64,000 nt of DNA from assembly GCF_017566145.1 (NCBI RefSeq), contig NZ_JABFCL010000002.1, positions 310,001 through 374,000 on the forward strand, given 5' to 3'. This stretch comes from Bittarella massiliensis (ex Durand et al. 2017). GTDB lineage: Bacteria; Bacillota; Clostridia; Oscillospirales; Ruminococcaceae. Position numbers and translations under genes: made by a program. Shown here piece after piece: positions 9,361-16,701 of this stretch (within the stretch, counting starts at the first letter, position 1; every line of letters begins with the position of its first letter). Below the pieces are notes generated by a model, which was not told the origin of the DNA, made no database searches, and was given only the letters and a program-made list of their open reading frames with translations.

Positions 9361-9759
9361 TTTTGACGGGAAACGGTAGCCACGACCATACACCGTTTCA
9401 ATTATGCTGGCACCCAGCTTGCGACGGAGTTTGTAGACCATGCTGGAGATGCCTGTCCAACTGGCATCATATGAGTCCGTAGCAACAGCCTCATAGATCT
9501 GTCGAAGGGAGAATACCTGTCCTGGCCGGCGGGCCAGCAGGAGCAGAATGTCAAACTCCATCGGCGTCAGATCCACCGTCTGGCCGGCCTGCCAAACCAA
9601 CCTGCGCTGCGGGTCAATTTGCAGAGAGCCAAAGAGCAGCGGTGCGTCTGTGGAGGCGGCCACCGTGGAGAAGTCTGCAACAGAAGCAAGAACTGATATG
9701 ATGCTGCTATAGAGAGTATTCTCATTGTCGCTAAAAGACAGAATTATAATTTTCCCCAA
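9358..9759 (-). CDS. Winged-helix (OmpR-type) DNA-binding protein
   Basis: A 133-aa protein. Its C-terminal about 95 residues are a trans_reg_C winged helix: LTPMEFDILLLLARRPGQVF, then the recognition region WTGISSMVYKLRRKLG and the wing IETVYGRGYRF. The short N-terminus (GKIIILSFSDNENTLYS) looks like the first strand and helix of a receiver domain with the phospho-acceptor part missing, so it is unlikely to be controlled by phosphorylation. A TTG at 9759 is chosen because GGAGGT lies 6 bp upstream; the ATG at 9783 lacks a site. It is downstream of and co-oriented with the ABC-F gene. Confidence 0.8.
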   Translation of the reverse strand: MGKIIILSFSDNENTLYSSIISVLASVADFSTVAASTDAPLLFGSLQIDPQRRLVWQAGQTVDLTPMEFDILLLLARRPGQVFSLRQIYEAVATDSYDASWTGISSMVYKLRRKLGASIIETVYGRGYRFPSK

Positions 9760-9772
9760 TAAATTACCTCCA

Positions 9773-11401
9773 TCAATTTTCATTATTATTCGAGAAATTA
9801 TAGCGCCAATCGACGCTATTAGAGGATAATGAAAATATCCCGCCAGCCTGTAGCCTGTCCATAACAGGCTTATTTTTTTCGATACTAATTACTCTCTGCG
9901 TCCAGTCACGATAAAAGGATTCTTCATGTGATACAAGTAATACCGTTCCTACGAAAGCCATAAGGGCTGTTTTCAAAGCCTCTTTTGCCTGTACATCTAA
10001 ATGGTTTGTAGGCTCGTCCATAATTAGAAAATTACAGGGAGTTAGTGTAAGCAGACACATTTTTACCTTTGCCTGTTCTCCACCGCTTAATGTTCCTATA
10101 GCCTGCATAGCGTGTTTACTGGAAATCCCACATCGTGCCAAATGTTTGCGGACATCTTTTGTCACCATATTGGGATAAGCATTGGCAACAATTTGAATAG
10201 GCGTCAATTCAGGTTCTTGCCACTCTAAATCCTGTTCAAAATATCCGATAGTAACCTGATCGGAAAATTTGAAATGGCCCTGTATAGATGGAATTTCCCC
10301 AATCAGGGTTTTTAGCAGTGTCGATTTTCCAATTCCATTGAATCCAGTAATAACAACTTTTTGTCCTCCCTTAATGCTAAATTCAATATTTGATAAGACG
10401 GGGTAATGGTAGCCAACTGCCAGATGCTTCACTAATAAGTGTTCTGTGTCGGTTAAAGGAAGTACGGGAAAATGGAAGTGCGGAATAATTTCTTTTTGGT
10501 CTAAGGCTTCCATTTTGTCCATCCGGTCAAGCTGCTTTTGCCGTCCCTGCGCCATTTTTGCTTTTCTGCCCGCTATGTTCTTCCGTATAAATTCCTCTGT
10601 CTTTTTAATTTCCTTTTGCTGGGCCGCATATTGCCGTACATAATCTTCCCGCAGCAGGGTTTTCTTCCGCAGAAATTCGGAATATGTGCCGTAGTATTTT
10701 GTAATCGTGTCATTGTCTATATCACAAATGCGGTTCGCTATCTTATCCAGAAAATTGAAATCATGGGAAACCACTAAAAAAGCATTTTCCAAAGTAGATA
10801 AATATTCCGCCAGCCATGTTACATGGTCTTTGTCAAGGAAATTGGTCGGCTCGTCCAGCAATAGAACATCCGGCTTTTCCAGCAGTAATTTTGCTAAAAT
10901 CACTTTTGCTCGCTGACCGCCGCTCATTTCAGCAATCGGACGGTCAAGGCCAATCGCAAGAAGTCCTAACCCATTGGCGACACGCTCAATAGCGGTATCT
11001 ATCGAATAAAAGTCATGGGCTTCAAGCTGTTCCTGATAACGGGCGGCCATTTCAAGGCTTTTCATATCGCCGCCAGCAGCTTTTTCATAGAGCTCCATTG
11101 CCTGTGCCTCCATTTCAAATAACTTTGTGAAAGCGGATTTGAGAAATTCTTTCATCGTTAAGGTATGGTCGATTTCCGCATATTGATCCAAATAGCCAAT
11201 CGTAGTATTTGGTTGCCAGACAATGCGCCCGCTGTCTGGTATGATCTGTTCCGTGCATATTTTGATTAAAGTGCTTTTTCCAGTTCCATTTTGGCCGACA
11301 ATGCCGATATGCTCTCCTTTATTGAGTGTGAAGCCTGCATTTTTGTATAGCACATTCTCTCCAAAAGAGTGTGTCAGTCCGTCAATTTCTAATAAGCTCA
11401 T
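9773..11401 (-). CDS. ABC-F ribosome-protection ATPase (antibiotic-resistance type)
   Basis: A 542-aa soluble protein with two ABC ATPase domains and no membrane domain. Walker A motifs are GQNGTGKS and GFNGIGKS, signatures MSGGQRAK and LSGGEQAK, Walker B LLLDEPTNFLD and LIMDEPTNHLD. The inter-domain linker (about residues 240-300) is long, basic and helical, as in ABC-F proteins that reach the peptidyl-transferase centre and displace lincosamide, streptogramin or pleuromutilin type drugs; exact specificity cannot be read from sequence. The ATG at 11401 has AGGAAAGG upstream. The longer in-frame extension is the leader region annotated separately. Likely induced through that leader. Confidence 0.9.
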   Translation of the reverse strand: MSLLEIDGLTHSFGENVLYKNAGFTLNKGEHIGIVGQNGTGKSTLIKICTEQIIPDSGRIVWQPNTTIGYLDQYAEIDHTLTMKEFLKSAFTKLFEMEAQAMELYEKAAGGDMKSLEMAARYQEQLEAHDFYSIDTAIERVANGLGLLAIGLDRPIAEMSGGQRAKVILAKLLLEKPDVLLLDEPTNFLDKDHVTWLAEYLSTLENAFLVVSHDFNFLDKIANRICDIDNDTITKYYGTYSEFLRKKTLLREDYVRQYAAQQKEIKKTEEFIRKNIAGRKAKMAQGRQKQLDRMDKMEALDQKEIIPHFHFPVLPLTDTEHLLVKHLAVGYHYPVLSNIEFSIKGGQKVVITGFNGIGKSTLLKTLIGEIPSIQGHFKFSDQVTIGYFEQDLEWQEPELTPIQIVANAYPNMVTKDVRKHLARCGISSKHAMQAIGTLSGGEQAKVKMCLLTLTPCNFLIMDEPTNHLDVQAKEALKTALMAFVGTVLLVSHEESFYRDWTQRVISIEKNKPVMDRLQAGGIFSLSSNSVDWRYNFSNNNEN

Positions 11402-11577
11402 GTTTATCAAACCTTTCCTGTATATTCTCTGATACAAAAGAAAAAGGCAGAAAGCAAAGATACACAAATGTATCTGCCTTCTGCCTCTGGCATAGCAGCG
11501 CCAAAAACAAAAGGCTATGGACAAAACATTGTCCATAGCCTCATACACATTATAACTGCATGGGAAGCCGCTTTCTA
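11402..11577 (-). promoter_or_regulatory. Leader attenuator of the ABC-F gene
   Basis: On the minus strand a TAGAAA-17-TATAAT promoter (-35 at 11572-11577, -10 at 11549-11554) is followed by a stem CTATGGACAA/TTGTCCATAG (11515-11538). Next comes a strong terminator: GGCAGAAGGCAGATACA pairs with TGTATCTTTGCTTTCTGCC, then T5CT4 (11436-11486), and the ribosome site follows. A Cys/Arg-rich leader peptide frame (MDNVLSIAFCFWRCYARG) runs through both hairpins in frame with the ABC-F start. This is the layout of drug-stalled ribosome attenuation known for ABC-F and erm genes. Induction by a drug is inferred. Confidence 0.75.
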
Positions 11578-11632
11578 AAAATGGGTACAAAATCCCCCTT
11601 GATGGCTTCCCGATGAAATCTAAATGCGTCGT

Positions 11633-11728
11633 TTATACGCTATACTCTGCACAATGTTTCATCGGTATGGATTGTACAGAGTTGATTTTCTTTTTACGCT
11701 GATCGGTTAAATGAAAGTTCATATTCAT
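11633..11728 (-). CDS. Small basic peptide, 31 aa
   Basis: A 31-codon frame (MNMNFHLTDQRKKKINSV and so on) with a clear AGGAGATACAGC ribosome site before the ATG. It sits upstream of the ABC-F leader on the same strand. Short peptides like this occur near resistance genes on Clostridia mobile elements, but I cannot name its role. A real ribosome site is the main support. Confidence 0.5.
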   Translation of the reverse strand: MNMNFHLTDQRKKKINSVQSIPMKHCAEYSV

Positions 11729-12201
11729 GCTGTATCTCCTTTTGAGAGGTGTAATCCTATTTTTCTTTGATTGTGCTTGTTTGTTCAGCAAGCGTAATAC
11801 TGACATCACAAGCAATATAGAAAAAGCATAGCATTGAGTTTCACTTTTGGCAAGGCAGAAAAGGTCAACAAAGTATTGCAGTTAAAGGCTTTTATGACAA
11901 TTATCTCTCATACTGCACAATGCAAAACTGAACAAATGAGTTTCGGTTTATTTGCCCTTAATTCTCTTTGTATTTTGTGGATAGGCATAACAACTTTATA
12001 CTATTGTATTACTGTTTATTTAAGGGGTATCATCAGAAGTTCCCAGATAATCCAGAATTGACTTTTAGGAATAGGATATATAAAATATAGGTTAATCCAT
12101 TAAAATCAATCTGGGGTCAATCTGGTTAATCTGAGGATTATATATAAAAAGGACCTCAAGAAAATAGTCGGAAAAATAAGGAAAAAAGTTTATTTTGCCT
12201 A
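11729..12201. other. AT-rich intergenic region between ABC-F block and Rep module
   Basis: No convincing gene. A 75-codon plus-strand frame at 11834-12061 has no ribosome site and is probably chance. From about 12040 to 12140 there is a cluster of AATCC/CAATCTGG-like motifs (see repeats). This is the most likely place for the left boundary of the 12.2-19.6 kb module, but I could not find an attachment-site duplication. Confidence 0.5.
12044..12061. repeat. Iteron-like motif, left copy
   Basis: CAGATAATCCAGAATTGA, preceded by CATCAGAAGTTC. The same combination (GATAATCCAGATTGA with CAGAAGT) recurs around 15408-15500. Related TTAATCC and CAATCTGG words continue to about 12140. Possible integrase arm-type sites or origin iterons. 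Confidence 0.45.
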
Positions 12202-12325
12202 TGTACTTTCAGAAAATAATGTGGTATAATATATACAGGTCGGAAAAGACCAGTTAATTTAATATTTTGAATGCTTAGAGAAGCAAAGTTACCTTTAGAC
12301 GAGGTTTAACTGGCTTCTCTTTTTT
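12202..12325 (+). promoter_or_regulatory. Promoter and structured leader of the Rep module
   Basis: TGTACT (12202-12207), 17 bp, then an extended -10 TGGTATAAT ending at 12230. The leader contains GGTC/GACC (12239-12250). It also has two stems that cross: CCAGTTAA (12250-12257) with TTAACTGG (12306-12313), and AGAGAAGC (12277-12284) with GCTTCTCT (12313-12320) followed by six T. The second stem is terminator-like. The crossing means either a pseudoknot or mutually exclusive folds, so this may be an attenuator controlling the replication genes. Confidence 0.6.
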
Positions 12326-12359
12326 GTTGCCTAAAATCAAAAGGAAAGGAACAAGGAAA

Positions 12360-12656
12360 ATGGATAACAAAACAAATAAGCATGAATTTGCGTGTAATGC
12401 TGGTAAGGTTACCGAGTACGAAGTTAAGGAACATATTGACACTATCATGGTGGGCTTTCGTGGATTCTCAAAGGAAGTGTCGATTGTAAAGTGGAACGAC
12501 AAGAAGCCTGTGTTTGATATTAGAGCATGGCGAGTATCTGACAGAGATGGATTGCAATATCCTTTGCGTGGTATCACTTTCTCTAAGGAAGAGTTTATCA
12601 AGTTAAGGGAAATCTTGAACAGCATTGATGTGAATTGCATTGATGAATATATGTGA
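12360..12656 (+). CDS. PC4/YdbC-like single-strand DNA-binding protein
   Basis: A 98-aa protein starting at an ATG behind AAGGAAAGGAACAAGG. The pattern SIVKWNDKKPVFDIRAWR followed by PLRGITFSKEEFIKLREIL matches the PC4/p15 coactivator fold (beta sheet then long helix), known in bacteria as YdbC and in some phages, which binds single-stranded DNA. As first gene before a rolling-circle initiator it may coat displaced single strands during element replication (inference). Confidence 0.7.
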   Translation: MDNKTNKHEFACNAGKVTEYEVKEHIDTIMVGFRGFSKEVSIVKWNDKKPVFDIRAWRVSDRDGLQYPLRGITFSKEEFIKLREILNSIDVNCIDEYM

Positions 12657-12679
12657 GCAAAGAATGTGAGGTATTGGAT

Positions 12680-12805
12680 ATGAACGGAGCAAAGACTGAC
12701 GAAAGAAATTATTATGCTGAAAGCTACATTGCTTTAATCGAAGCAATTATCAAGGAAACAGCTTCAATAATCAAAGACATAAAGAAAGCAATGGGCGAGG
12801 TGTGA
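12680..12805 (+). CDS. Small helical protein, 41 aa
   Basis: Frame MNGAKTDERNYYAESYIALI ending KKAMGEV, predicted to be one amphipathic helix. A weak GAGG ribosome site lies upstream. It fills the gap between the PC4-like gene and the initiator, nearly abutting the latter (stop 12803-12805, next ATG 12808). Too short for family assignment. Confidence 0.5.
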   Translation: MNGAKTDERNYYAESYIALIEAIIKETASIIKDIKKAMGEV

Positions 12806-12807
12806 AA

Positions 12808-13797
12808 ATGGGAAAGAAAAAATTACAAGGTGCTGACGGAATCAACTTCCAAATGCAACTTACAATAAAAGGCTTGGAAACCGTAACATTTCCAAAGGAA
12901 ACTCTAACAAATGAATCTGGCAAAGATATTGCATGGATTGAGTGCTTAGGCGGTAAAGTCTCTGCTTATGTGAATCTGCCACACGCAGTAAGACCAAACA
13001 ACATTCAACCATTTCAATTATCTGATTGCATTCAGATAGATTTGATTAGTGATAAGGTTATCGAATACATGAAAGCATACTTAAAAAAGCACATGAAAGG
13101 TAATTACTCCAACGAGATATTAAAGCAGTTGAATGTGTCAAGCATGGAGTGCAACATTACTATTAAATGTGTGGGCAAATGCAAACCGAAAGATGTAATC
13201 AATCTGTTTGAGAAATCAGTTGACAAAACTTTTATTGCGCAGGAAGCAAGGGACAAAAAGAAAACCTTTCGTAAGGACCAAGACAGCATTATATACAGAA
13301 AAGACCATTATTACCGTTTGAAAGTTTACAACAAGTCTAAGGAACAAAATGATAAAGGAAATCCGTTAGTGGAAAGCAACCTTATTCGTGTTGAGTTTGT
13401 ATTCTTAGAACGAATGCTCGATAGTATGTATGCCGATAGAATGTCATTAGAGGATATTCTCACAAGAAAGTCTTTACGAAAGCTAATCGACCAATACCAA
13501 GAAACATTTACTGATATATGCGAAAAGAACATTAAACCTATGCTGAATGGTTGTGTGCAAGAGGTGTTTGAATGTTTGACGACCTCTAACTCTGGTAAAG
13601 AAATTAGTGAAACTTTATACAAATGCAAGGAATGTATTGTTGATGTTGAGGTGCTACGCAAGGCATTGAAAAAATGGTATGCGTTTAAGAAACAGGGCGA
13701 CAGGTCAAAACAGGTCATTGCATATTATCGTGAAAACAATTTTGGTATGCCAGAAGATGTAATACGAACCGTAAAGCAAATGCACAATTCATTATAA
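12808..13797 (+). CDS. Phage/plasmid II/X-type replication initiator (rolling circle)
   Basis: A 329-aa protein. The central signature YYRLKVYNKSKEQND followed about 20 residues later by SNLIRVEFVFLERMLDSMY resembles the phage II/X replication-protein family, in which a tyrosine in the KVY(N/D)K segment nicks the origin strand. The expected role is to nick a double-strand origin and start rolling-circle replication of the excised element. The ATG at 12808 is preferred over a GTG at 12802 because GGGCGAGG lies at suitable distance. No Zot-like ATPase or coat gene is nearby, so this is not a complete filamentous prophage. It could also act as a relaxase. Confidence 0.65.
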   Translation: MGKKKLQGADGINFQMQLTIKGLETVTFPKETLTNESGKDIAWIECLGGKVSAYVNLPHAVRPNNIQPFQLSDCIQIDLISDKVIEYMKAYLKKHMKGNYSNEILKQLNVSSMECNITIKCVGKCKPKDVINLFEKSVDKTFIAQEARDKKKTFRKDQDSIIYRKDHYYRLKVYNKSKEQNDKGNPLVESNLIRVEFVFLERMLDSMYADRMSLEDILTRKSLRKLIDQYQETFTDICEKNIKPMLNGCVQEVFECLTTSNSGKEISETLYKCKECIVDVEVLRKALKKWYAFKKQGDRSKQVIAYYRENNFGMPEDVIRTVKQMHNSL

Positions 13798-14010
13798 AAG
13801 AGGGCTTCTAAGGTACTAATAATTGGTACCCTGCGACCCCAAAATCAAGAAAGTGCAAAACTCAAAATCTATGTGTAAAACAGCATTTATGAGTGTATAA
13901 AAGCCATTATTTGATGTGTTTGAGCAAATTAAGAATTTCAAAAAGTGTCTATAAAGTAGACAGATACACAAACAGATAACAGTACATTAACAATAAGGGG
14001 GTGTTCACTA
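13798..14010. other. Candidate origin region with hairpins
   Basis: A 213-bp gap directly downstream of the initiator. It contains GGTAC-N9-GTACC (13812-13830) followed by CCTGCGACCCC, and GTCTA-N5-TAGAC (13947-13961). Rolling-circle origins often lie next to rep and carry such hairpins with a nick site in the loop. The nick site itself is not identifiable by eye. Confidence 0.4.
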
Positions 14011-14220
14011 ATGCAGGTAGAACGCATATCAGCAGACATTACATTGAAGCACAAACCCAGAACAGGAACACAGGCTTACAATATGCTGATTGAATCTCTC
14101 AAAGCAGAGATACAGGAAAAACAAGAGATTTTATCTCATCTCTCACAGGACAAAGTAAAACAGAAATTCATAGAGAACTGGAATCCTACAACAAGGAGCG
14201 TGAACATCTATGATATGTAG
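14011..14220 (+). CDS. Hypothetical helical protein, 69 aa
   Basis: A 69-aa mostly helical protein (TQAYNMLIESLKAEIQEKQE) with an AAGGGGGTG ribosome site. Not recognised. Followed after 16 bp by the DUF5681 gene, in the same direction. Confidence 0.65.
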   Translation: MQVERISADITLKHKPRTGTQAYNMLIESLKAEIQEKQEILSHLSQDKVKQKFIENWNPTTRSVNIYDM

Positions 14221-14236
14221 GAAGGAGTGATTTTCT

Positions 14237-14593
14237 ATGCCTTATGCTAAAGGACAAAGCGGTAATCCAAAAGGCAGGCCAAAGCAAACCGCAGAGCAGA
14301 AATCACAAAAGGAGCAATTTCAGAGGTTGCTTAAATCTTCTACCGTTGAAGCTCTGCAAAGCATAATTCAGATTGCCAATGACAGATACAACAAGGACCG
14401 ATTCAATGCTTGTAAGTACATCATTGACAAGGCTTATGGTGCAAATACTGCTTTTCTTTTAGACGGTACAGAAGATACTGCTCCTACTGTGATTAGGATT
14501 GTTCCATACGGTAAAGAAAACGAGGACTGGGACGAAGACGACTGGGAAGATGAATGGAACAATGCCCCAGATGAAAACGAGGTAGACGAATAA
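14237..14593 (+). CDS. DUF5681-type protein
   Basis: A 118-aa protein beginning with the DUF5681 hallmark KGQSGNPKGRPK, followed by two helices and a very acidic C-terminus (WDEDDWEDEWNN). DUF5681 proteins are phage/mobile-element proteins often found near packaging genes; their activity is not established. An AAGGAGTG ribosome site precedes the ATG. The stop overlaps the ATG of the next gene (TAATG). No large terminase follows here, so a packaging role is doubtful. Confidence 0.7.
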   Translation: MPYAKGQSGNPKGRPKQTAEQKSQKEQFQRLLKSSTVEALQSIIQIANDRYNKDRFNACKYIIDKAYGANTAFLLDGTEDTAPTVIRIVPYGKENEDWDEDDWEDEWNNAPDENEVDE

Positions 14594-14730
14594 TGGTTAA
14601 GATTACAAACGGAACAGTTACCACAGAGGTAACGCAAGGTGCGTATGACTTATATTACAAAGAGCAAGGATTTGTGACTGTGTCAGACGAGAACGAAAAT
14701 ATCGAATGGGAGGAAGAAGAAAATGGCTAA
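14593..14730 (+). CDS. Small acidic protein, 45 aa
   Basis: A 45-codon frame (MVKITNGTVTTEVTQGAYD, ending EEEENG) with its ATG overlapping the upstream stop and its own end overlapping the following gene by 8 bp. The tight overlaps on both sides support a real gene. Beta-rich and acidic. Family not recognised. Confidence 0.6.
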   Translation: MVKITNGTVTTEVTQGAYDLYYKEQGFVTVSDENENIEWEEEENG

Positions 14731-15406
14731 AGTCAATACTATTGCAAATAACGGACTGACTATCATTGAGAACTACAATAAACTGCTTGAACAGTTCAGA
14801 AAAACAAAGACCATTGATGATGTGCGTATTCTGGTTGCAAATGTCAGAGATTTTATTTCTGTGTATAAGCGTGTTGATAAGAACATGGTAAATGAAATCT
14901 ATGAAAAGCTCCAGGGCAAACTTCACGATATGGTTGCTGAAAATGCTTTTGTGTATGACCGTATGAATAACAGGGTTGAGGAAATCCGCAATCGTGGTTA
15001 TGACTATGCAAATGAAAAGGACGATACACAGGCAGTACAGAGCAAAGCACTTCAGCTTATGTCTCAGATGCCTAAGGTAATGAACAGCAACCATGCAAAC
15101 CGTATTACTAAGGTTTTGACGGATTCTATCAATTCTGGTGTTGTCGGTAGCAAGGCTGTTCTGGAACTGCTTAAATATCCCGCTTATGCTGATATGGTAT
15201 CTGTAAAGATTAGGGAGCGTGCTTTTGAGGGTAGTAAATCTTCTGCTGAACAGGCTTTTGACAGATTGAAAGAATCTGAATTGAAAGAGGCTGAACAGGG
15301 ACTTGCTTCTGTGTATATGCAGGGCTTTCATCTTAGAAACATTGAAAAACAGGTCAATGCGTTTAAGAAGCCTTCTGCATGGAGTCCAAACGAAGAGACA
15401 GCATAA
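14723..15406 (+). CDS. Hypothetical helical protein, 227 aa
   Basis: A 227-aa, almost wholly helical protein (IIENYNKLLEQFRKTKTIDD) without a membrane segment or known motif. The start at 14723 lies behind GGAGGAAGAAG inside the preceding gene. It may be structural or regulatory for the element. No family recognised. Confidence 0.7.
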   Translation: MAKVNTIANNGLTIIENYNKLLEQFRKTKTIDDVRILVANVRDFISVYKRVDKNMVNEIYEKLQGKLHDMVAENAFVYDRMNNRVEEIRNRGYDYANEKDDTQAVQSKALQLMSQMPKVMNSNHANRITKVLTDSINSGVVGSKAVLELLKYPAYADMVSVKIRERAFEGSKSSAEQAFDRLKESELKEAEQGLASVYMQGFHLRNIEKQVNAFKKPSAWSPNEETA

Positions 15407-15407
15407 A

Positions 15408-15500
15408 GGATAATCCCAGAATAACACAGGATAATCCAGATTGAATCAGAAGTCATAAGGTAATGTATTCCTATTGTATAGGATAAAAGTTCACCAGAAG
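15408..15500. repeat. Iteron-like motif cluster, right copy
   Basis: GGATAATCCCAGA (15408-15420), GGATAATCCAGATTGA (15429-15444), AATCAGAAGTCA and CCAGAAGTCA lie in the non-coding gap after the 227-aa gene. The words match the cluster at 12031-12061. The rest of the 15407-15664 gap has no gene. Confidence 0.5.
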
Positions 15501-15664
15501 TCAACAGAGAACCTCTGGGGATAAACATAAAATTGAGAATAAAATAAATCGGTCACTAAAGAATAGTCCAGTTGTCCAGACGGAGCAAACACAAAACATG
15601 GACAACAATACAATAGTTCAGATGAATTTGTATTCGTGTCCCTAATCGAAAGGGAGAATACAAA

Positions 15665-15946
15665 ATGGCAAAGAAAAATAACACAAACAATACGAACACT
15701 TTACCAGAGCAGGAATTTAACTTTATTGTATCAGATGTACGCATCCCTCGTATGGTGCCTTTACAGACTCTTGCAGATGAATCTGGTATTTCATATAAAG
15801 CACTTTGGTTGATGTGCAAACAGAACAAAATCGTGCATATTAAGTCCGGTAATAAGTTTCTTGTGAATGTAGATAAATTCATTGAGTTTCTCAATACCGG
15901 CGAAACGGAGGTTGAGAGCAATGACGGAGACAGCAACACAGCATAA
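15665..15946 (+). CDS. Excisionase-like MerR-fold DNA-binding protein
   Basis: A 93-aa protein. Residues about 35-80 read RMVPLQTLADESGISYKALW followed by LCKQNKIVHIKSGNKFLVNVDKFIEFL, the usual layout of helix-turn-helix_17/excisionase domains (helix, turn, recognition helix, wing with K.G.K..VN...). An AAAGGGAGAATACAAA site precedes the ATG. In an element with a tyrosine integrase this is the best candidate for the excision directionality factor. Confidence 0.7.
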   Translation: MAKKNNTNNTNTLPEQEFNFIVSDVRIPRMVPLQTLADESGISYKALWLMCKQNKIVHIKSGNKFLVNVDKFIEFLNTGETEVESNDGDSNTA

Positions 15947-16283
15947 AAACAATGTCGAATGGGGACAGGCAAAGGGATTTTCAAAATATCTCATTTCTAC
16001 TGACGGACAGGTTTACAGCCTAAAACGTGACAGGCTTTTACCACAAGGATATACACAAAGAGGATATAAACAAGTTGATGTGTGTAATGATGAGGGTATC
16101 AAAAAGCACATGAGAGTTCATAGGCTTGTCTATATGGCTCATAAAGGTGTTATTCCAGAGGGTATGCAAATCAATCACAAGGACGAGAACAAAGCAAATA
16201 ACTGCATTGATAATCTGGAGCTTATGACAAACAAGGAAAATTCAAGCATGGCACTCGTAATGCACGAATCAGCCAAGCAATGA
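15921..16283 (+). CDS. HNH endonuclease, frameshifted at its C-terminus
   Basis: A 120-aa frame starting at an ATG behind GGAGG, inside the end of the excisionase-like gene. It shows an N-terminal NUMOD4-like YLISTDGQVYSLKR strand pair and an HNH core (VHRLVYMAHKGV and INHKDENKANNCIDNLELMT). After TNKEN the frame ends early with SSMALVMHESAKQ. The next frame continues KHGTRNARISQAMKRYRAKQ to a stop at 16324, a typical homing-endonuclease tail. A single A missing near 16240-16246 would explain this. The catalytic core is intact, so it may still cut. Confidence 0.75.
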   Translation: MTETATQHKNNVEWGQAKGFSKYLISTDGQVYSLKRDRLLPQGYTQRGYKQVDVCNDEGIKKHMRVHRLVYMAHKGVIPEGMQINHKDENKANNCIDNLELMTNKENSSMALVMHESAKQ

Positions 16284-16328
16284 AAAGATACAGAGCAAAA
16301 CAGCGTGCAATGGCCGCTTGTTGATGTG

Positions 16329-16441
16329 GTATCAGAATTTATAAAATTTGATACTATCTCTAAAGGCTTAAAAATAGGGTTCAAAAAGTACAAGATAAAA
16401 CTTTTGATTATTCTCAAAAAAGAGGTGTACTTTTTGATACC
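16329..16441. repeat. Inverted-repeat cluster upstream of serine recombinase
   Basis: A 12-bp perfect inverted repeat TCAAAAAGTACA (16381-16392) / TGTACTTTTTGA (16426-16437), plus GTATCA...TGATAC (16329-16354). The word TTTGATAC occurs at 16347 and 16434. The clustering of short inverted sites before a resolvase-type gene suggests res-like or operator sites (inference). Confidence 0.45.
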
Positions 16442-16500
16442 TGCCTGATATTATCAAATCAGAAACGAACAGTTGTTCGGCAAAGAAATGAGGTGTTCAG

Positions 16501-16701
16501 ATGAACGATAAGTTTAAGAATGACAAGCTAAAGTTTGAACTTATCAGAAACGCTGATTTGGTGTGTACGGATTGCCTATACAAATATGATGATACGAATA
16601 TGCCATGCAATGTTTCTAAATGTGAGATGTATGAAGAAAAGCCCTCTACCGTTATTGATGGTGGAAACTGCGATTTATACGATAAGGGGGTGTCGGAATG
16701 A
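16501..16701 (+). CDS. Small Cys-rich protein, 66 aa
   Basis: A 66-aa protein with cysteines in CTDC, CNVSKC and GNC contexts, suggesting metal binding. An AAATGAGGTG site precedes the ATG. Its stop overlaps the ATG of the serine recombinase (ATGA), so it is coupled to that gene. Function unknown. Confidence 0.6.
   Translation: MNDKFKNDKLKFELIRNADLVCTDCLYKYDDTNMPCNVSKCEMYEEKPSTVIDGGNCDLYDKGVSE

Noticed and set aside
11834..12061. 75-codon frame as a gene
   Set aside because: No ribosome site, skewed composition, and its end overlaps the repeat cluster.
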